Notes under the pieces: generated by a model | Seen by the model: only the letters and a program-made list of their open reading frames with translations | Databases searched by the model: none | Told to the model about the DNA's origin: nothing | From: Blakeslea trispora | Lineage: Eukaryota; Mucoromycota; Mucoromycetes; Mucorales; Choanephoraceae | Length of the DNA: 64,000 nt | Assembly: GCA_025331445.1 (NCBI GenBank) | Contig: JAIWNE010000060.1 | Location: 62,001-126,000, forward strand | Direction of reading: 5' to 3' | Position numbers and translations under genes: made by a program | Part shown: one piece after another, positions 10,500-21,992 of the stretch | Numbering within the stretch: the stretch's first letter is position 1 | Layout of the letters: the number at the start of each line of letters is the position of its first letter

Positions 10500-11580
10500 A
10501 ACATTCTTACCAATCCGAAAACTTGCAACAACTCTGAAGCTTCCTTTTCTTCTGCTTATGATCCTCGTGCAGCTCAAAATGGTAGGTCTTTTCAAAATTA
10601 GAACATATCGATAACATGCAACCATAACAACTTTTTTTGAAGATGATCTCTACCAAAACATAGTTAAAAACAAGATGGCTATGGCTCAGAACACTCAATT
10701 GATCAGTGCTGAAAACTAAATTCACCGTGCAAATAATACTGCTACTGCTTATATCAAGAAGCAACAGGACTGGAGAGTTAGTTTTTGTTAGATAAAAAAA
10801 AATCAAATCCACATACTAACATTAAAATTTGATAAAGGATTGGTGCAAGTCCGAAGCTTTTGCTGATGGTGAAACTGTATACGACGAGAAGTTAGTTTTG
10901 TTTCTCAAGACTTTTGTGATGGTCCGTGGAAAGAATTAGTCATGCCATGCTTCTTAGAAGTGAAACTGCGTTAGGTACTCAATTGCCTGACTTGTTCTGT
11001 ATGGAAATTGGAGAAGCAAGGTGTTTCCAAGTGTATTGCTGTTGTTGCCACCATTACCTTTGGTAAAACCAATTAAGATGATAAGATTCAGTATGGTTCC
11101 TGTCTTCGCCATGTTGATGTAGAGCTTTGTCCTGTTGGTGCTTTCACCCAATACTTCTTCTCATAATTTCATCATAAAAGTAAGGCCTTTCCTGATTTCA
11201 CCGAACGAAAATCATGGTATGATAGCTACCTCTTCCCCAACAAGAATGGTGATGGTTCTATCACTTACGAAGAACAGGCCAAGGTATACCGTAAGGTTCT
11301 CACCAACGTTGGCATTCATTCAAATAAGGTTATTCATATCAACCAGAAAAGTGCTATCAACATGATTGCCCATCAAGGTGTCTCGGGTAATCAGCAGAGA
11401 CAAGTTGGACGTTGGAGGTGCTGATAGAATGGTTAGATGATATCTGTCTGGCCTGCTTGTAGATGCCATCAAGGTTTTGGCTGGTTTCTCCACCCGAAAG
11501 GATGATTATTTCATCAGCCGTGATGGTGTAACTCTCTCTGATGAGTTGAAGAAGATGGTGCTTCTATGATATGTTCGCTA
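10500..11580 (+). mobile_element. Decayed Crypton-type tyrosine recombinase
   Basis: The plus strand, read through several stops and frame changes, gives ordered pieces of a fungal Crypton (CryptonF) protein. They are AYIKKQQDW..WCKSEAF near 10750-10880, the RHVDVELCPVGAF block (about 11108-11146), FPDFTERKSWYD (about 11190-11225), and a recombinase catalytic stretch at about 11330-11420 ending in a GRW motif. Cryptons use a tyrosine recombinase related to the Ndc10/GCR1_C-type domain. Stops such as those at about 10718 and 11072 make it non-functional. I see no terminal repeats, which is normal because Cryptons lack them. Confidence 0.6.
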
Positions 11581-11796
11581 TCAATAACCAACAAAAAGTC
11601 AATCAGACCAAAAGAAGGACGATCTTATCAAGTATTATGTTCTCTATCTCTAGTATGCAGAATGAAATCATTAGCTGATCAATCTCACTTTAGAAATTGC
11701 TAAAAAAGGATGCATTGATTGTTTAATTAAAGTATTTTAAACTATCACTTTGTAGCTCTATATCCTCTTTCTCTTTCTCCTTCTCTACCCTAACAG

Positions 11797-12072
11797 TCAA
11801 CTGCTAGAATTGCTATTTTGAAGAGGAAGAAGAAGAGAAAAAACAAGGCTTTCCTCCTCTCTCAGTTTGCTTGAGTATCTCTTTGCTGTTGTTGGTACCT
11901 CTCTTAAAACAATCAATTCTATATTGCCACTCTTTTTTTCTTGGACCGATACAAGGCTAAAATTGCCACCGATGGCGTGTATGTACTTCGGGTAAGTTTC
12001 AATGTTTTTTTTTTTTCTCAAAATGTCAACCAACTCTTTCAAACCTATGCCTCCAACTGTATCAATAACCAT
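11797..12072 (-). pseudogene. Possible fragment of a zinc-binding dehydrogenase/quinone reductase
   Basis: A 91-codon open frame beginning VIDTVGGIGLKELVDILRK, which recalls the VIDTVGG segment of the Rossmann half of medium-chain dehydrogenases/reductases, followed by AIGGNFSLVSVQ. No N-terminal domain or cofactor-binding GxGxxG is visible nearby. It lies downstream of the UDP-glycosyltransferase in the same orientation with about 180 bp between them. It may be a gene relic or chance; the call is weak. Confidence 0.3.
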
Positions 12073-12253
12073 GTTTGTAATTTTTTTTCATATTAAAAAA
12101 GTTCGAATTCGGGATCAGGAGTTACTTCGCCCTCTCATTATATGAGAGTGTATGGCTCAGAGAAATGCATTTTTTAATAACCTATGTTTTTAGTGTAAAA
12201 TAAAATGATTCAAAAGTTCCGCTTGTCTTTTTTGCTTCGAATAAAATAATTAT

Positions 12254-14098
12254 TTATGTTGTCTTAGGTTTGGCTTGCTCAAAGTAAGGTTTGCTAAATA
12301 GATACAGTTTGAAAGTAATAAATCCAAGGCCTGATACAATCGAGACTAACATCAAAGCCAAAAGAGCATGCAAATCAAGATTATGTGCTTTTATATAGGA
12401 CATACGATGATTAGCAGTAACTCTATGCTCCAAAATGCCATCTTTATGCGTATAGAGAACCTCTTCAATCAGATCAGCTCCTCGAGCCACTCCATGCTTA
12501 GACCGAATCTGCACATGGGCCTGCATACGCCTCAAGTTATCTTTGAATTCATTATCTTTGTCTTCTACAATATGCTGAATCTTTTTGGCAATATCCAAGG
12601 GAGGTGTGTTGTATTCAAAGTTCATGCCTAGCTTGTTTTGGTTTATCCAAATAGCGTTTGTAAGTTGATCTGCATAGAATGGAAACACTAACATAGGCTT
12701 TCCTGCAAAAACGGATTCATGGAATGAGCCCATACCACCATGAGAGACAAACAAGCTGATTGAAGGATGTAACAATAGACCTATTTGAGGAGCCCAAGTA
12801 ACCATACGTACATGAGGATGTGTCGCGGAAAACAGATCTTCAGCGCGATAGACAGCACCAAAAGATGTCTTCACAATACTAGGAAAGAGATTGCTGTCGT
12901 TGACAGTAGCCCATATGAAGCCGTCAATGTAGTTGTGTTCAAGACTTTCAAGAAGAGACAACAAGATAGTAGTTGCATCGTTGCGAGAGGGAGTTGCTGT
13001 CTGACCGAACGCGACATAGACTACACGCTTGTGTTGATCTAAAAAGGTCGTGAAAGGCTCAGTCAAGGGCGCAAATTTCTTGTTCACAATAGGACCTATT
13101 AGCTGAACAAGAGGACCAAGAGGTCTGGGAGGTAAAAATCCAAAACCATTGTTGACCAAGATCATTGCGTCAGTCCAGCCCTCACTTGGGTCTTGAATTT
13201 TAGCATCAATACCAACTTCCTTCTTCTGCTCATTGATTCTCTTGAGCGTAGGAAAAAGATACCGAATAAATATGACTGGTTCAATAAATTGATCATAAAA
13301 TCGGTTGAGCAAAGAATGGTACTCAGACGTTGGCTGCTTTCCAAAAGCTAAACTTTTCGTGACATAAGGTGCTTCTGCACCTAGTTACAACAATAGAAAT
13401 GTCAGCATAAAATGATTGGGGGTTTCTTTCTTTCCTACCCTTGGATAAAGCATGAGATGATGTGATAATATATGGAATACCTGCAGATACAGCTGCATTA
13501 GAGCAAGCTTCTGCCAAATGATCACATATTGCTAAATTGATATTGTTCTCAGTGAAATATTGTCGAATAGCAAAAAAATCTGTTGTGAATTTCCTTATTT
13601 AGTGGAACTTCTTCCATCTTTTTTTTTTTTGCCCATATATTTACCCCTTTTAAATTCTCCAGAACCCAGGCCAATTGCATGTGAAATAAATTTGCCCTGA
13701 TTATATTTTCGGATGAGTTCACTGTTAGCAAGATCTTTTGCAATATAGTTGGCCCCAGGAACAAGGGGAACTATGTTCACATGTTCAAATGGCTTTATAA
13801 ATTTGACTACTATGTCCTTTTTGAAAGAAAACAATTAGTAGAGCGCTCAGTCCATAGTCTACTATCCAACCCTTACTGAGGTCAAGAAAGTTGTGTTGTG
13901 TCCTCTTTGACCAAGCTCTTCACATATGCTCAAAACCCAATTATAATGAGAGCTTCCTCCTACTGCTGAGAAGAAAGCAATTTTCTTGAATCCTAAATCT
14001 CGGTAATAAGTAGTTTTCAACTCCTCTGCTTGGCTGTAGTTAAACATCGAGCTTGTTGCCAATGAAAGAAAAGCAATATTCTTTAAGCTGAGTTTCAT
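12254..14098 (-). CDS. UDP-glycosyltransferase, ER type I membrane protein
   Basis: Exons 14098-13877, 13816-13645, 13579-13439 and 13380-12254 join in frame to 553 codons. A signal peptide covers about the first 24 residues (ending YSQAEEL), then a Rossmann N-domain beginning KKIAFFSAVGGSSHYNW. The C-domain holds the sugar-nucleotide-binding signature: VTWAPQIGLLLHPSISLFVS, then HGGMGSFHESVFAGKPMLVF and PFYADQLTNA. The tail has a transmembrane helix (about LLALMLVSIVSGLGFITF) and a short Lys-bearing cytosolic end, the topology of animal-type UGTs. It should transfer a sugar from a UDP-sugar to a lipophilic acceptor in the ER lumen; the acceptor is unknown. The gene sits in a transposon-rich stretch but looks intact. 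Confidence 0.88.
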
Positions 14099-14731
14099 GC
14101 CTTGATTTAAAATTAAAATAAAGTGAAGAAAAAAGAAACATGCTTTTTTCTTTTACTATTTAGCTAAAAAAATGAATTATGTGAAACCTGCATGTTAAGG
14201 TAGATTGTTACAGAAACATAAACAGAAGCTGAGCCATAATAGCTACGCTTTTGATACTATACTTGTCTTGCTGAGATAAACCATCTTGAAACTTGATCTC
14301 TTTCTGTAACTGGAATTCAACCCACTCTATTTTCCTCGCATCTGCTTCGCTCATTGTATGCTTTCAAGAGAAGTAATTACAGATACTGGAAAACTACGAT
14401 CATACTGTTTGAGATGATGCATTTTGCTCTTGGCTCTCGAGGAAAAATAAAGAATTCAACATCTGCCGCAAATGCCCGCCTAGTATTTATTTGATTATTT
14501 AGTCTAAATGCTTTCATTTTTAGTAACCAAAAAGACAGACTCCTGATGCTATTAGCTGTTTCAAGCATACATTCAAAGTGAGTAGTTACGCATGTGTAAG
14601 CTGTTGGACTGCATTAACAGAACAAGCTGTTCACTAAATCCAAAAAGAAATACCTTAAATTAAACTCACAAAGGAACTTTTTGATTCCATGATGCCGGGT
14701 AAATTGTAACCGAATGATTGTCGTTTATGTA
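14099..14731. other. Intergenic upstream of the glycosyltransferase
   Basis: No gene recognised. Contains the presumed promoter of the minus-strand UDP-glycosyltransferase, then low-complexity AT-rich DNA up to a MITE. Confidence 0.5.
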
Positions 14732-15010
14732 CAGTGAGGTTGCAAAAAATAAGATAAAATTTTAATTTTCCTTCCAAAATCCAAACTACCATTATCATTG
14801 GTTTTGACCTACCAAGCACCATTGAACTACTACCAAATGTCTTGAAATGCTCAAATAGTCATCAGGAATTGCCTGGATTTACTTTTAGACTTTTTATTGC
14901 TTTTAAAAACATACACATAATTAAATTAGTCGCAACTAATATCTAGTTTAGGCCTACCTTTGTGGGGAAGGAAAATTAAAAATTTTGTCTTATTTTTTGC
15001 AACCCCACTG
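14732..15010. mobile_element. Tc1/mariner-type MITE, 279 bp
   Basis: Ends begin CAGTGAGGTTGCAAAAAATA and, on the opposite strand, CAGTGGGGTTGCAAAAAATA. The repeats stay alignable for about 45 bp and are flanked by TA on both sides (14730-14731 and 15011-15012). There is no coding capacity. CAGTG ends plus TA duplication indicate mobilisation by a Tc1/mariner transposase. The terminal sequence differs from the other elements in the window. Confidence 0.85.
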
Positions 15011-15504
15011 TACTTAACTACAACTACAACTTGATTACAATCAATTCACCATCAGCAGTTGGCTCTTATTAACTCTAGAGAAAGAAGCTTGCTCTATTTT
15101 TCTAAAGTTCAATTTGTTCAACTGCTTCGATTTAATACATGCTCCTCATTTGGGCTTTTCTTTCTTTTTCGAACGACGCATGACAGTACCTGGGAAAAGC
15201 AAAGTTTCAGTTGATGATCGTTCGTGTAACTGTGCTATTTCCATTTGGGATTCGTAAGATCCAAATCAAAAATACAAATAAACAAAAAGAAAAGAGTCTA
15301 TGGATGAGGCTAAAACTTGTGGTGGGTGAGCGGTTTGATGCTTTCCGAATTGATTCAGTAATCCAAATATTGTAAGTAGCTCCATTCACAATCATTTTCT
15401 CGATTCAAGTCTTACTGGAAATAATATACAAGAAATAAAGGAGTACTTGCTTTTCCAAGAAAAATCCAAAACATGAAACGAAGATTAAGAAAAACATGTA
15501 AGCA

Positions 15505-15506
<2 letters not shown>
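15011..15506. other. Intergenic, no gene recognised
   Basis: AT-rich sequence between a MITE and a microsatellite. Short open frames have no recognisable content. Confidence 0.5.

Positions 15507-15577
<71 letters not shown>
15507..15577. repeat. (CT)n microsatellite
   Basis: About 70 bp of uninterrupted CT dinucleotides (GA on the other strand). It yields a spurious Ser-Leu repeat frame on the plus strand. Confidence 0.95.
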
Positions 15578-15580
<3 letters not shown>

Positions 15581-17388
15581 TTTCAATTGTTGCTAGCCTT
15601 CGATTCCATCTGGCCTTTCATCGAGTTGATAACGTTATTGCTTGCATTATTTGGAGTTGCATAAATTTTAGTGTTGTGGTCTAACATTTTCTCGAATTCC
15701 ATTAGTTGACATATACTTACGCCAGATACGGCCAGGGCACGCAGAACACCATTAATTTCTTTGAGTTGTTCATCGAGTTTCTTTTTCTTTTGGCTTCATT
15801 ACATTGCATTAAGCTTTCATCTTGCTCGAAAAAACTACTTTGAATTGTATTTAAATATTTGTCTTAACACAATACTAATATTCTTTTTAGGCTGACTTTT
15901 TTCTTCCTCTTCACTGCGAACCATCACAACTGTGCAGGGACGATGACTCTGGTCGTGTCAGAATCTCTGTAACCGCTACTGTTACACTGTAGGGCTATGT
16001 AAGGTATAAGGGTAGCTCAGTTGTGAACAGTCTCCGTAGGCTAGGTGGTTTTCCTAATACGCGACGCAACTAAAGGCATGTCCCCAGAGTTGGCTATCTT
16101 GTCAAGTACTTATGCTTCGCGCGTGTAATACTTTTCGAGTTAGCTGCCTGTCGAGATAGTTTTGCTTCATTACAATGCTTATGGCTTTGACGGATAGTGT
16201 TTTCTTGGATGGAACTGTTTACCTTCACCTTTCGTTGGTGTTTCTTATGCGGTGTTTATCAACATATGTACAAAAGCGGCAAAGCATAATATAAAATTCA
16301 CCAATGCGGTGCTAACACATCAAGTACTGGAGCCAAGAAGTCTGGTCAAAGTTACCAAAGTTTAACAATTTCTCTTTACTAAGCGAAAGGCGTACTGTTA
16401 TCTAGTTTAGTTCTAATAGCTCAGGAATCAATATTTTTCAATACAATCCTACAAATATCCCACCATTACATTTATAAGAGCAGTTTTAGTTGGTGATTGT
16501 CGTGACATTCTTTTGTATGCCGATAAAAGTTATTCATCTTAACAGTTTAACCCCCTTTTTGAATCAAAGTGACACAGCCCTGACAACAATCACATTCTGA
16601 CCATTTTCTGTTTCACTCATATATACAGACATACACATATATATTCATGTATTCATCCAATTACTTGGGAAAGTCACTTTCTCAGGAGCATTTTACAATT
16701 GTATCACATCTTATTCTTTAGCTCAATAGAAGGAGGGAAGTAAAAAGCAGTGCTGAAAGTTCAATCGGCGCAGTTGCGCAAGCCTAAAGCAGTACAGGAA
16801 AAGGTCATCTCTAAAAAGAAGAGATGGTATCACCGATGAATTTGCTGTCATTGCTTTTATCCCTCATGAGTTCAAATGTGTTACACAACCATTGAAATGA
16901 CTTGGAAAAGAATATTAGCAGGTCATGCTAAGTTTCATTACTGTAATGGGATGCAGAAGCTCTTTGTAAACTTCAGGCGTGCTTGTCATCTATTGCCAAC
17001 GTTTAGATCAACTAAAACATGCTTTAGCAAGCCCAAGAATTATGCGAGAAGGTCATCAAGAGAGAGTAAAGAGGACATGATTGGCCTCATTCATGCAGCC
17101 ACCACTAGTTAGGGCTGCGAGACATGAATCAAACATTACATAGAAGACCTCGACAAATGTATCAGAAGGGAGGACAACAACTTCGATAGCTAACAAAACT
17201 AGTATGCCATCTTTGTTTTAGCGGTTTGCAACAGGTTGCTGTTCTGATTGATACAGTTAATATTGCATCTGGCTTTAGAAGTCTTTCGTTCTCTAATCTA
17301 GACATAATACTAAGATAGAGAATATCACAACACTGTTAAGGAGCTGCTAAAGATGAGGCAGAGGTATGAGGCTAGTAAATTTAAAGCT
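15578..17388. other. Long stretch without a recognisable gene
   Basis: Only short, unrelated open frames on either strand. A piece at 16850-17110 has a 78-codon frame with no recognisable domain. GGTAGCTCAGTTG at about 16012 resembles a tRNA D-arm, but the rest of the cloverleaf is missing. Probably old transposon debris. Confidence 0.45.
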
Positions 17389-18974
17389 TTATTTGCTTCT
17401 TTGTCTTTTCTCATTCTCAACAACATGAGGGTACTCCAGAGATAGACGAATCCAAGAACAAGGGATAGCAGACAAAGCCACAGGATCAGGTAGCACTTCC
17501 TGCAACATTGTTGCTTCGATCTTTCTCTTTGTATCAAGAATGATCGTCTATATTAAGACAGATACACGATTGAGTAAACATGTTTTCAACTCTCTTGTCT
17601 ATTCAAAAGATACTTACTTTCAACTGATCATGAAAGGGCATGATGATTGGTATCATCATCATGCCACTTAAACATCGAATGTCTATGAAAGAAGCGAGCT
17701 GCACAAAGGCATAGCAGCCGTCATCTTGTATCATCATTTTGTACGTAGTCGTATATTGACCTAAATAATAATAAAATTAGCTGACATACAAGACATGTAC
17801 TTTTTCAAGATTGATTACCATCGTCCATAAGACCACATACAATAGGAGCAGCAATATTGGAAAGAACCAACCTATCCAACATGATCTTCATCATGTTAGC
17901 AAGCTTGACATTGTCAGGCACAAGCTGCGAAGAGATAGCGACTGGCTTTTTAAACTCACATAAAAAGAGACCAAAAGCTTGGCTCCCAACTGATAGCTTC
18001 AACAGATAGTCAGGAGAAAGAGACAGCCAAGAAGATATACCGTGGGAGCGAGATTGTTTTGTTGTTGCTGCTTCGCTTGATGAGCCAAAGGACTCAAGTA
18101 AAGCAGGCTGCTTCGACAATGGCTCAAGCAAGCCATGGCAACTAGAAAAAAAAAGAAGATGACTAGAGATTATGTATCGCTAGAGCTAAAGTCATTTGTA
18201 AGTATTACCTTGCTCTTGTTGCATTTGGTATGCCATCAAAGTAGCTTTCCAATCATGGCATTAAAGTCGATTCTACAGTTAGATAGAAAAAAAACGTTCA
18301 TTTGTTGGATCCTTGACAAGGTCATCATGAGGGATGAAGACCATTTTACTTGTTACTCAATTAGTATTTCTTTGTTAGCTATGCTTTCTTTTTACAATTT
18401 TATTGATTAGACAGTTCAAAGTGTACAATATGAAAAAAAGAAAGCATAGCTAACAAAGAAATACTAATTGAGTAACAAGTAAAATGGTCTCCATCCCTCA
18501 TGATGACCTTGTCAAGGATCCAACAAATGGACGTTTTTTTTTCTATCTAACTGTACATAAGACTGCTCTGTGGCAGAGCTGTATGCCTCGACTTTCTTTG
18601 CGAATACAGCCATCAAGTTCAGCAATGTGGCCTTCTCATCATCGTCATTGTTGTTGGCATCCAACAACTCCAGAAGAATTACTTCTCTTGACTTCTTGCT
18701 ATCACCCATCATCAAAAGCTAGCATTATTTGTAAAGACGCGTAAGTTTTCTGTGTTTCGCATTTGCGCTACAAGAGAGAGAGAATTACCTGAAGCACTTT
18801 ATTGCACAACAACAAGAGATGGTCTTGACACTGTTTGTATCCGTAAGATACCAACAGTACCTCCCTCAACTCCTTCAAATGGTGTACAGCACCAATGCCC
18901 CCCAAAGTAGTCATCTTCAGATCAAAGTAGGTGATGTAGTTTAATGCTCTATTCAAAAAACAATACATTTGCAT
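17389..18974 (-). pseudogene. PD-(D/E)XK-like family gene, copy 2, interrupted by a MITE
   Basis: Minus-strand pieces in family order. 18974 to about 18780 holds a helical segment (LGGIGAVHHLKELREVLLV); 18715-18556 holds NNNDDDEKATLLNLMAVFAK and SSATEQSYV. A palindromic MITE (18276-18553) follows. After it come DWKATLMAYQMQQEQG, then 18131-17822 with SPDYLLKL...LFLCEFKKP (the PD...ExK signature), and finally YKMMIQDDGCYAFVQLASF and a C-terminus ending at the TAA at 17389. The closest relative in the window is the intact gene at 19.4-20.8 kb. The MITE entered coding sequence and the frame is also shifted beyond it, so the gene is broken although its nuclease signature survives. Exact exon ends are tentative. 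Confidence 0.55.
18276..18553. mobile_element. Foldback MITE, 278 bp, nearly perfect palindrome
   Basis: Two arms of about 120 bp, 18274-18393 and 18435-18555 including the flanking TAs. They are inverted copies differing by one base (A/G in the GGGATGRAGACC region) and one base in an A-run (8 versus 9), around a 41-bp spacer. The ends read TA-CAGTTAGATAG and CTATCTAACTG-TA, fitting a Tc1/mariner-type element with a TA duplication. It lies within the coding part of the PD-(D/E)XK-like gene copy 2. A transcript through it would fold into a long hairpin. Confidence 0.85.
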
Positions 18975-19354
18975 TAGTGATTTGCATACACATTCATAGT
19001 CATAAGTATTGCTTACAAGAGATGAGTATAATGAGGCCGTTTAGAGAAGCAGAATTTCCTAAGCATACTATGAGATCCTGATTCATTCAAGTCTATTTCT
19101 TGCAGAATAGTTGTCAATCACAGGTAAATTTCAGGGTGAGACTTTTTGAATACATCTCTAGAATTCAATGTAATATCGCGTCGGTAAAAGGAATGAAAGA
19201 GAGAGAGAGAGAGAGAAGTTGCTTCTTGATTGGTCTTAAAAACAAACGAAGAGGAAAAAGAGATGGTATCGACAACAGTTTCTCAAGTATCAGCAATAGT
19301 ACACTTCAAAGACAAACAGGAAAGTGACAAAAATTACAACAATAAACATATTAA

Positions 19355-20751
19355 CTACTTTTTATTTACAAGCGTGATAAACGAAGGACGAATCAAGCCA
19401 ACCTGATCCTCTTTGCGCTTGGAAGTTATTGCCTCTTCAAACTCTTCCCATTCATTCTACAAAAAGTCAGTGTTAGTATATTGAATAAAGTTGATTTACT
19501 TGTAGCATCTACCTTGACCAAGGTGAGGCATTCAATCATGGCGGGAATTTGCATTAGATCGTGAATATGCTTCACCAAACGGAAGCTCTTCATCATCATA
19601 GGGAAGTATATTCCCTCTTCCAATACCACCATCTTGTAGAAGGAGCAGTTGAAGCCTATCATAACCAAATAGTAACATCGGTTATCATTGTCTTATCATC
19701 ATATGTATTTAATTAAAACGTACCCTCTACGAGCAGACCGAAAGATTTGGGTGTCTTGACGCCTAGATAAAGCTGATCGTCGATTGAGTGCTTCATTTGC
19801 TTCATCAGCTTTACCATGTCATCTTCTGGTTGGTACTTGCTGGTTTGATTTGGCCTCTTTACTTCAACAAAAAAGAAGTAGTAAGCCCTTCTTTTTCTTT
19901 CGACACCCAACAGCATATCAGGCTTGCTGCCATGATAATACGCGTCAATTCTACTCAAAACAGTAAACATATAGCTATATGAAGGTACAGTAGTAAATAG
20001 TTACACTGCGCATATCTGCTTTGGGGTCTTCCTCTTGCTCCTCAGCACCCTAGTCATTGATAATGTTAACTGTTTGTTCATTTGGATCAATTCGTAACTT
20101 ACATCGATCAAGTTCTTGCAGTACATGACTGCACTTACAGACGATCTTGGCAGCTTCGACTTGTTATTCTCATAACAAGTCTTTATGGCTTCAGCTTCTC
20201 TTTTTTTAATGTAGTCGGTGATACATTTGTAGGGGTTGTACTTGTCGTATGGGAATATATGTGAGAGAGAGCTAGAACGAGCAATTTAGTTAGCATTTAG
20301 TATAAAACGATCAAGGTCTTACTAACTTACAGGACGTGAAGGCTGCTCGAACTGAGCTTTCTTTCTGCTGATTTCACGTTTTTTTTTCTGAATGCAGCCA
20401 AGGCAGTAGCTACATCAACATCATTCACCATAAGCTTAGAGTAACAGAATATTAGTGAGCTATTGACATGTGTGCATGTAATTTTTTTTTCTTTTTCTTT
20501 TAATCATACCTTCTTTCTGACCACCCATTCTTTCTTTCCAGGACCTCTTAGATAGTCTAGCTTCTTCATACGTTTAGCCTCAGAAGAGAAAACTGAAGAG
20601 TTACTAGAATCGGGCGAAGGACCTATAGAACAACAATTAGCATATAATCTCTTTCAAAGAAGCTTTTTCGTTCCATACTTCTTTCACGTTTGTTATTCAT
20701 AGTTAGAGTTGCTTTGTCTTTGACAGTGAGCTTGGTGATTTTAGTAGACAT
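19355..20751 (-). CDS. PD-(D/E)XK-like family protein, copy 3, apparently intact
   Basis: From the ATG at 20751 (MSTKITKLTVKDK) the frame can be followed through about seven exons to the TAG at 19355. Ordered content: SPSPDSSNSSVFSSEAKRMK, then LDYLRGPGKKEWVVRKK; NDVDVATALAAF; a middle block with PYDKYNPYKCITDYIKKRE and MYCKNLID; and the core SRIDAYYHGSKPDMLLGVER. The core is followed by RAYYFFFVEVKRP, i.e. PD...EVK, the restriction-endonuclease-fold signature. GLLVEG and MVVLEEGIYFPMMMKSFRLV follow, and the end is EWEEFEEAITSKRKEDQVGL. No stop or frameshift is visible. The family recurs here three times and is, from memory, dispersed in Mucorales. Whether it is a transposon accessory, a secreted effector or a host nuclease cannot be told from sequence. 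Exon ends are by eye. Confidence 0.6.
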
Positions 20752-20863
20752 TATAAAAGAGATATGAAAAGTAGAGTAGTAAGAGTAATAAGCTGAGAGC
20801 AGTAAAGAAATAAAGAGAAGAGAGAGTAAAGAGGATTCTATATCAACTTTTATATGCAAAAAT

Positions 20864-21990
20864 TTGGTGTGATTAGAAATGAGTAGTGGACTTTGAAAAT
20901 AAAATTTAGGGAATATCTTACATCATGAAGGCTATTATGCAGCAGCACAGCTTTTGTCCATTTAAGGTGCCTTCATACTTTGATAATATGTAAGAAAGTA
21001 TATATAATGTTTTGCTTGAGAAAAAAAGAGGATTGGTTAATGTTTTGTATGGCTACCATGGGCTTTTGAAATTGGTTTGCATCTTCGGCTCATACTGCCA
21101 ACAAGGTCGTCCAGATACTCTAGCTTGAGCTAGTACTATTCCTCTTCCGAAAACCTTTCTCTAAATAACTGAGGGTGTTCACCTTACTCTCACTCTCACG
21201 CTCATCTAAACACTTTCTCAGCTGAGCCCAGACATTTTCAATCGGGTTGAGGTCTAGACTCTGTGATGGCCATCTGTCAAAGGTGTTGGTCATGGTCTTC
21301 ATCTTGCACCACCTAGAGTATGCTCCTACATGACAGAGAACATTGTCTTCTTGCAATATGTAGTCAATGTTGGTTTTATTGGACTCTTTCTCGATCAAGG
21401 GAAGATAGTAATCAACCAAACATTGGACATAGACTTCTTGATCAATTGATCCATGTTGCACGACTAGAGGATCAACACCATTTGCATGAAAGCATCCCCA
21501 TACCATAACAGAACCCAAACCAAACTTGTGGGTATCCTTAATGTGCCTCTACTAGTACCTTTCTCCATCCTTTCTGATTGCTCTAGTTCCAGCACTAGCA
21601 CTCTTAAGGGTGAACTTGGCCGCATCAGACCAAACTACCTTATCCCAGTCAGCTTTTGTCTAGTTTAGCCCTTCTTTGATCCAAGCTAAACTCAGTTGTT
21701 TGTGCATCTGCTTCACAGTAGGCTTTTTTGCCGTTACACGCGATTTGAACTTCATACGGCTCAAGGCTACTCTAAAAGCAGACAAAGGGACCTGGCCAGA
21801 GCCAAAAATCCACGATGCTGAGCTCTAATTGATTCAGTAGGTCGATGATGTACGCGTTGACAAATCGCTTTTTTTTCTCTTCCGGTTGAAGCTTTGGGAA
21901 GAGCGGTTTGTGTTTTCTGAAGTCTTTTATAAGCTGATCGTACAGTTGGTTCAGGGAGGTCGAGATCTCTTGCGATTTGCGCAAAATCAA
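20864..21990 (-). mobile_element. Decayed Tc1 transposon with HTH and DDE domains
   Basis: The left end at about 20864-20897 is a degraded version of the repeat that starts the 658-bp element, followed by the same terminal segment. Reading upward on the minus strand gives the HTH (FAQIARDLDLPEPTVRSAYKR, 21990-21900). Then follows a frame-shifted middle with VVWSDA (first Asp), then 21518-21120 with GSVMVWGCF, LQEDNVLCH (second Asp) and SLDLNPIENVWAQL (Glu). Stops at about 21660 and 21558 and a frame change near 21800 disable it. The right terminal repeat is absent: the HTH runs straight into another open frame at 21993. Confidence 0.75.
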
Positions 21991-21992
21991 CA

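Noticed and set aside
15473..15664. Ser-Leu repeat protein
   Set aside because: Produced by the CT microsatellite.
16005..16075. tRNA-like GGTAGCTCAGTTG stretch
   Set aside because: Only the D-arm consensus is present; no acceptor pairing, anticodon stem or TTCRANYC loop at the right distances.
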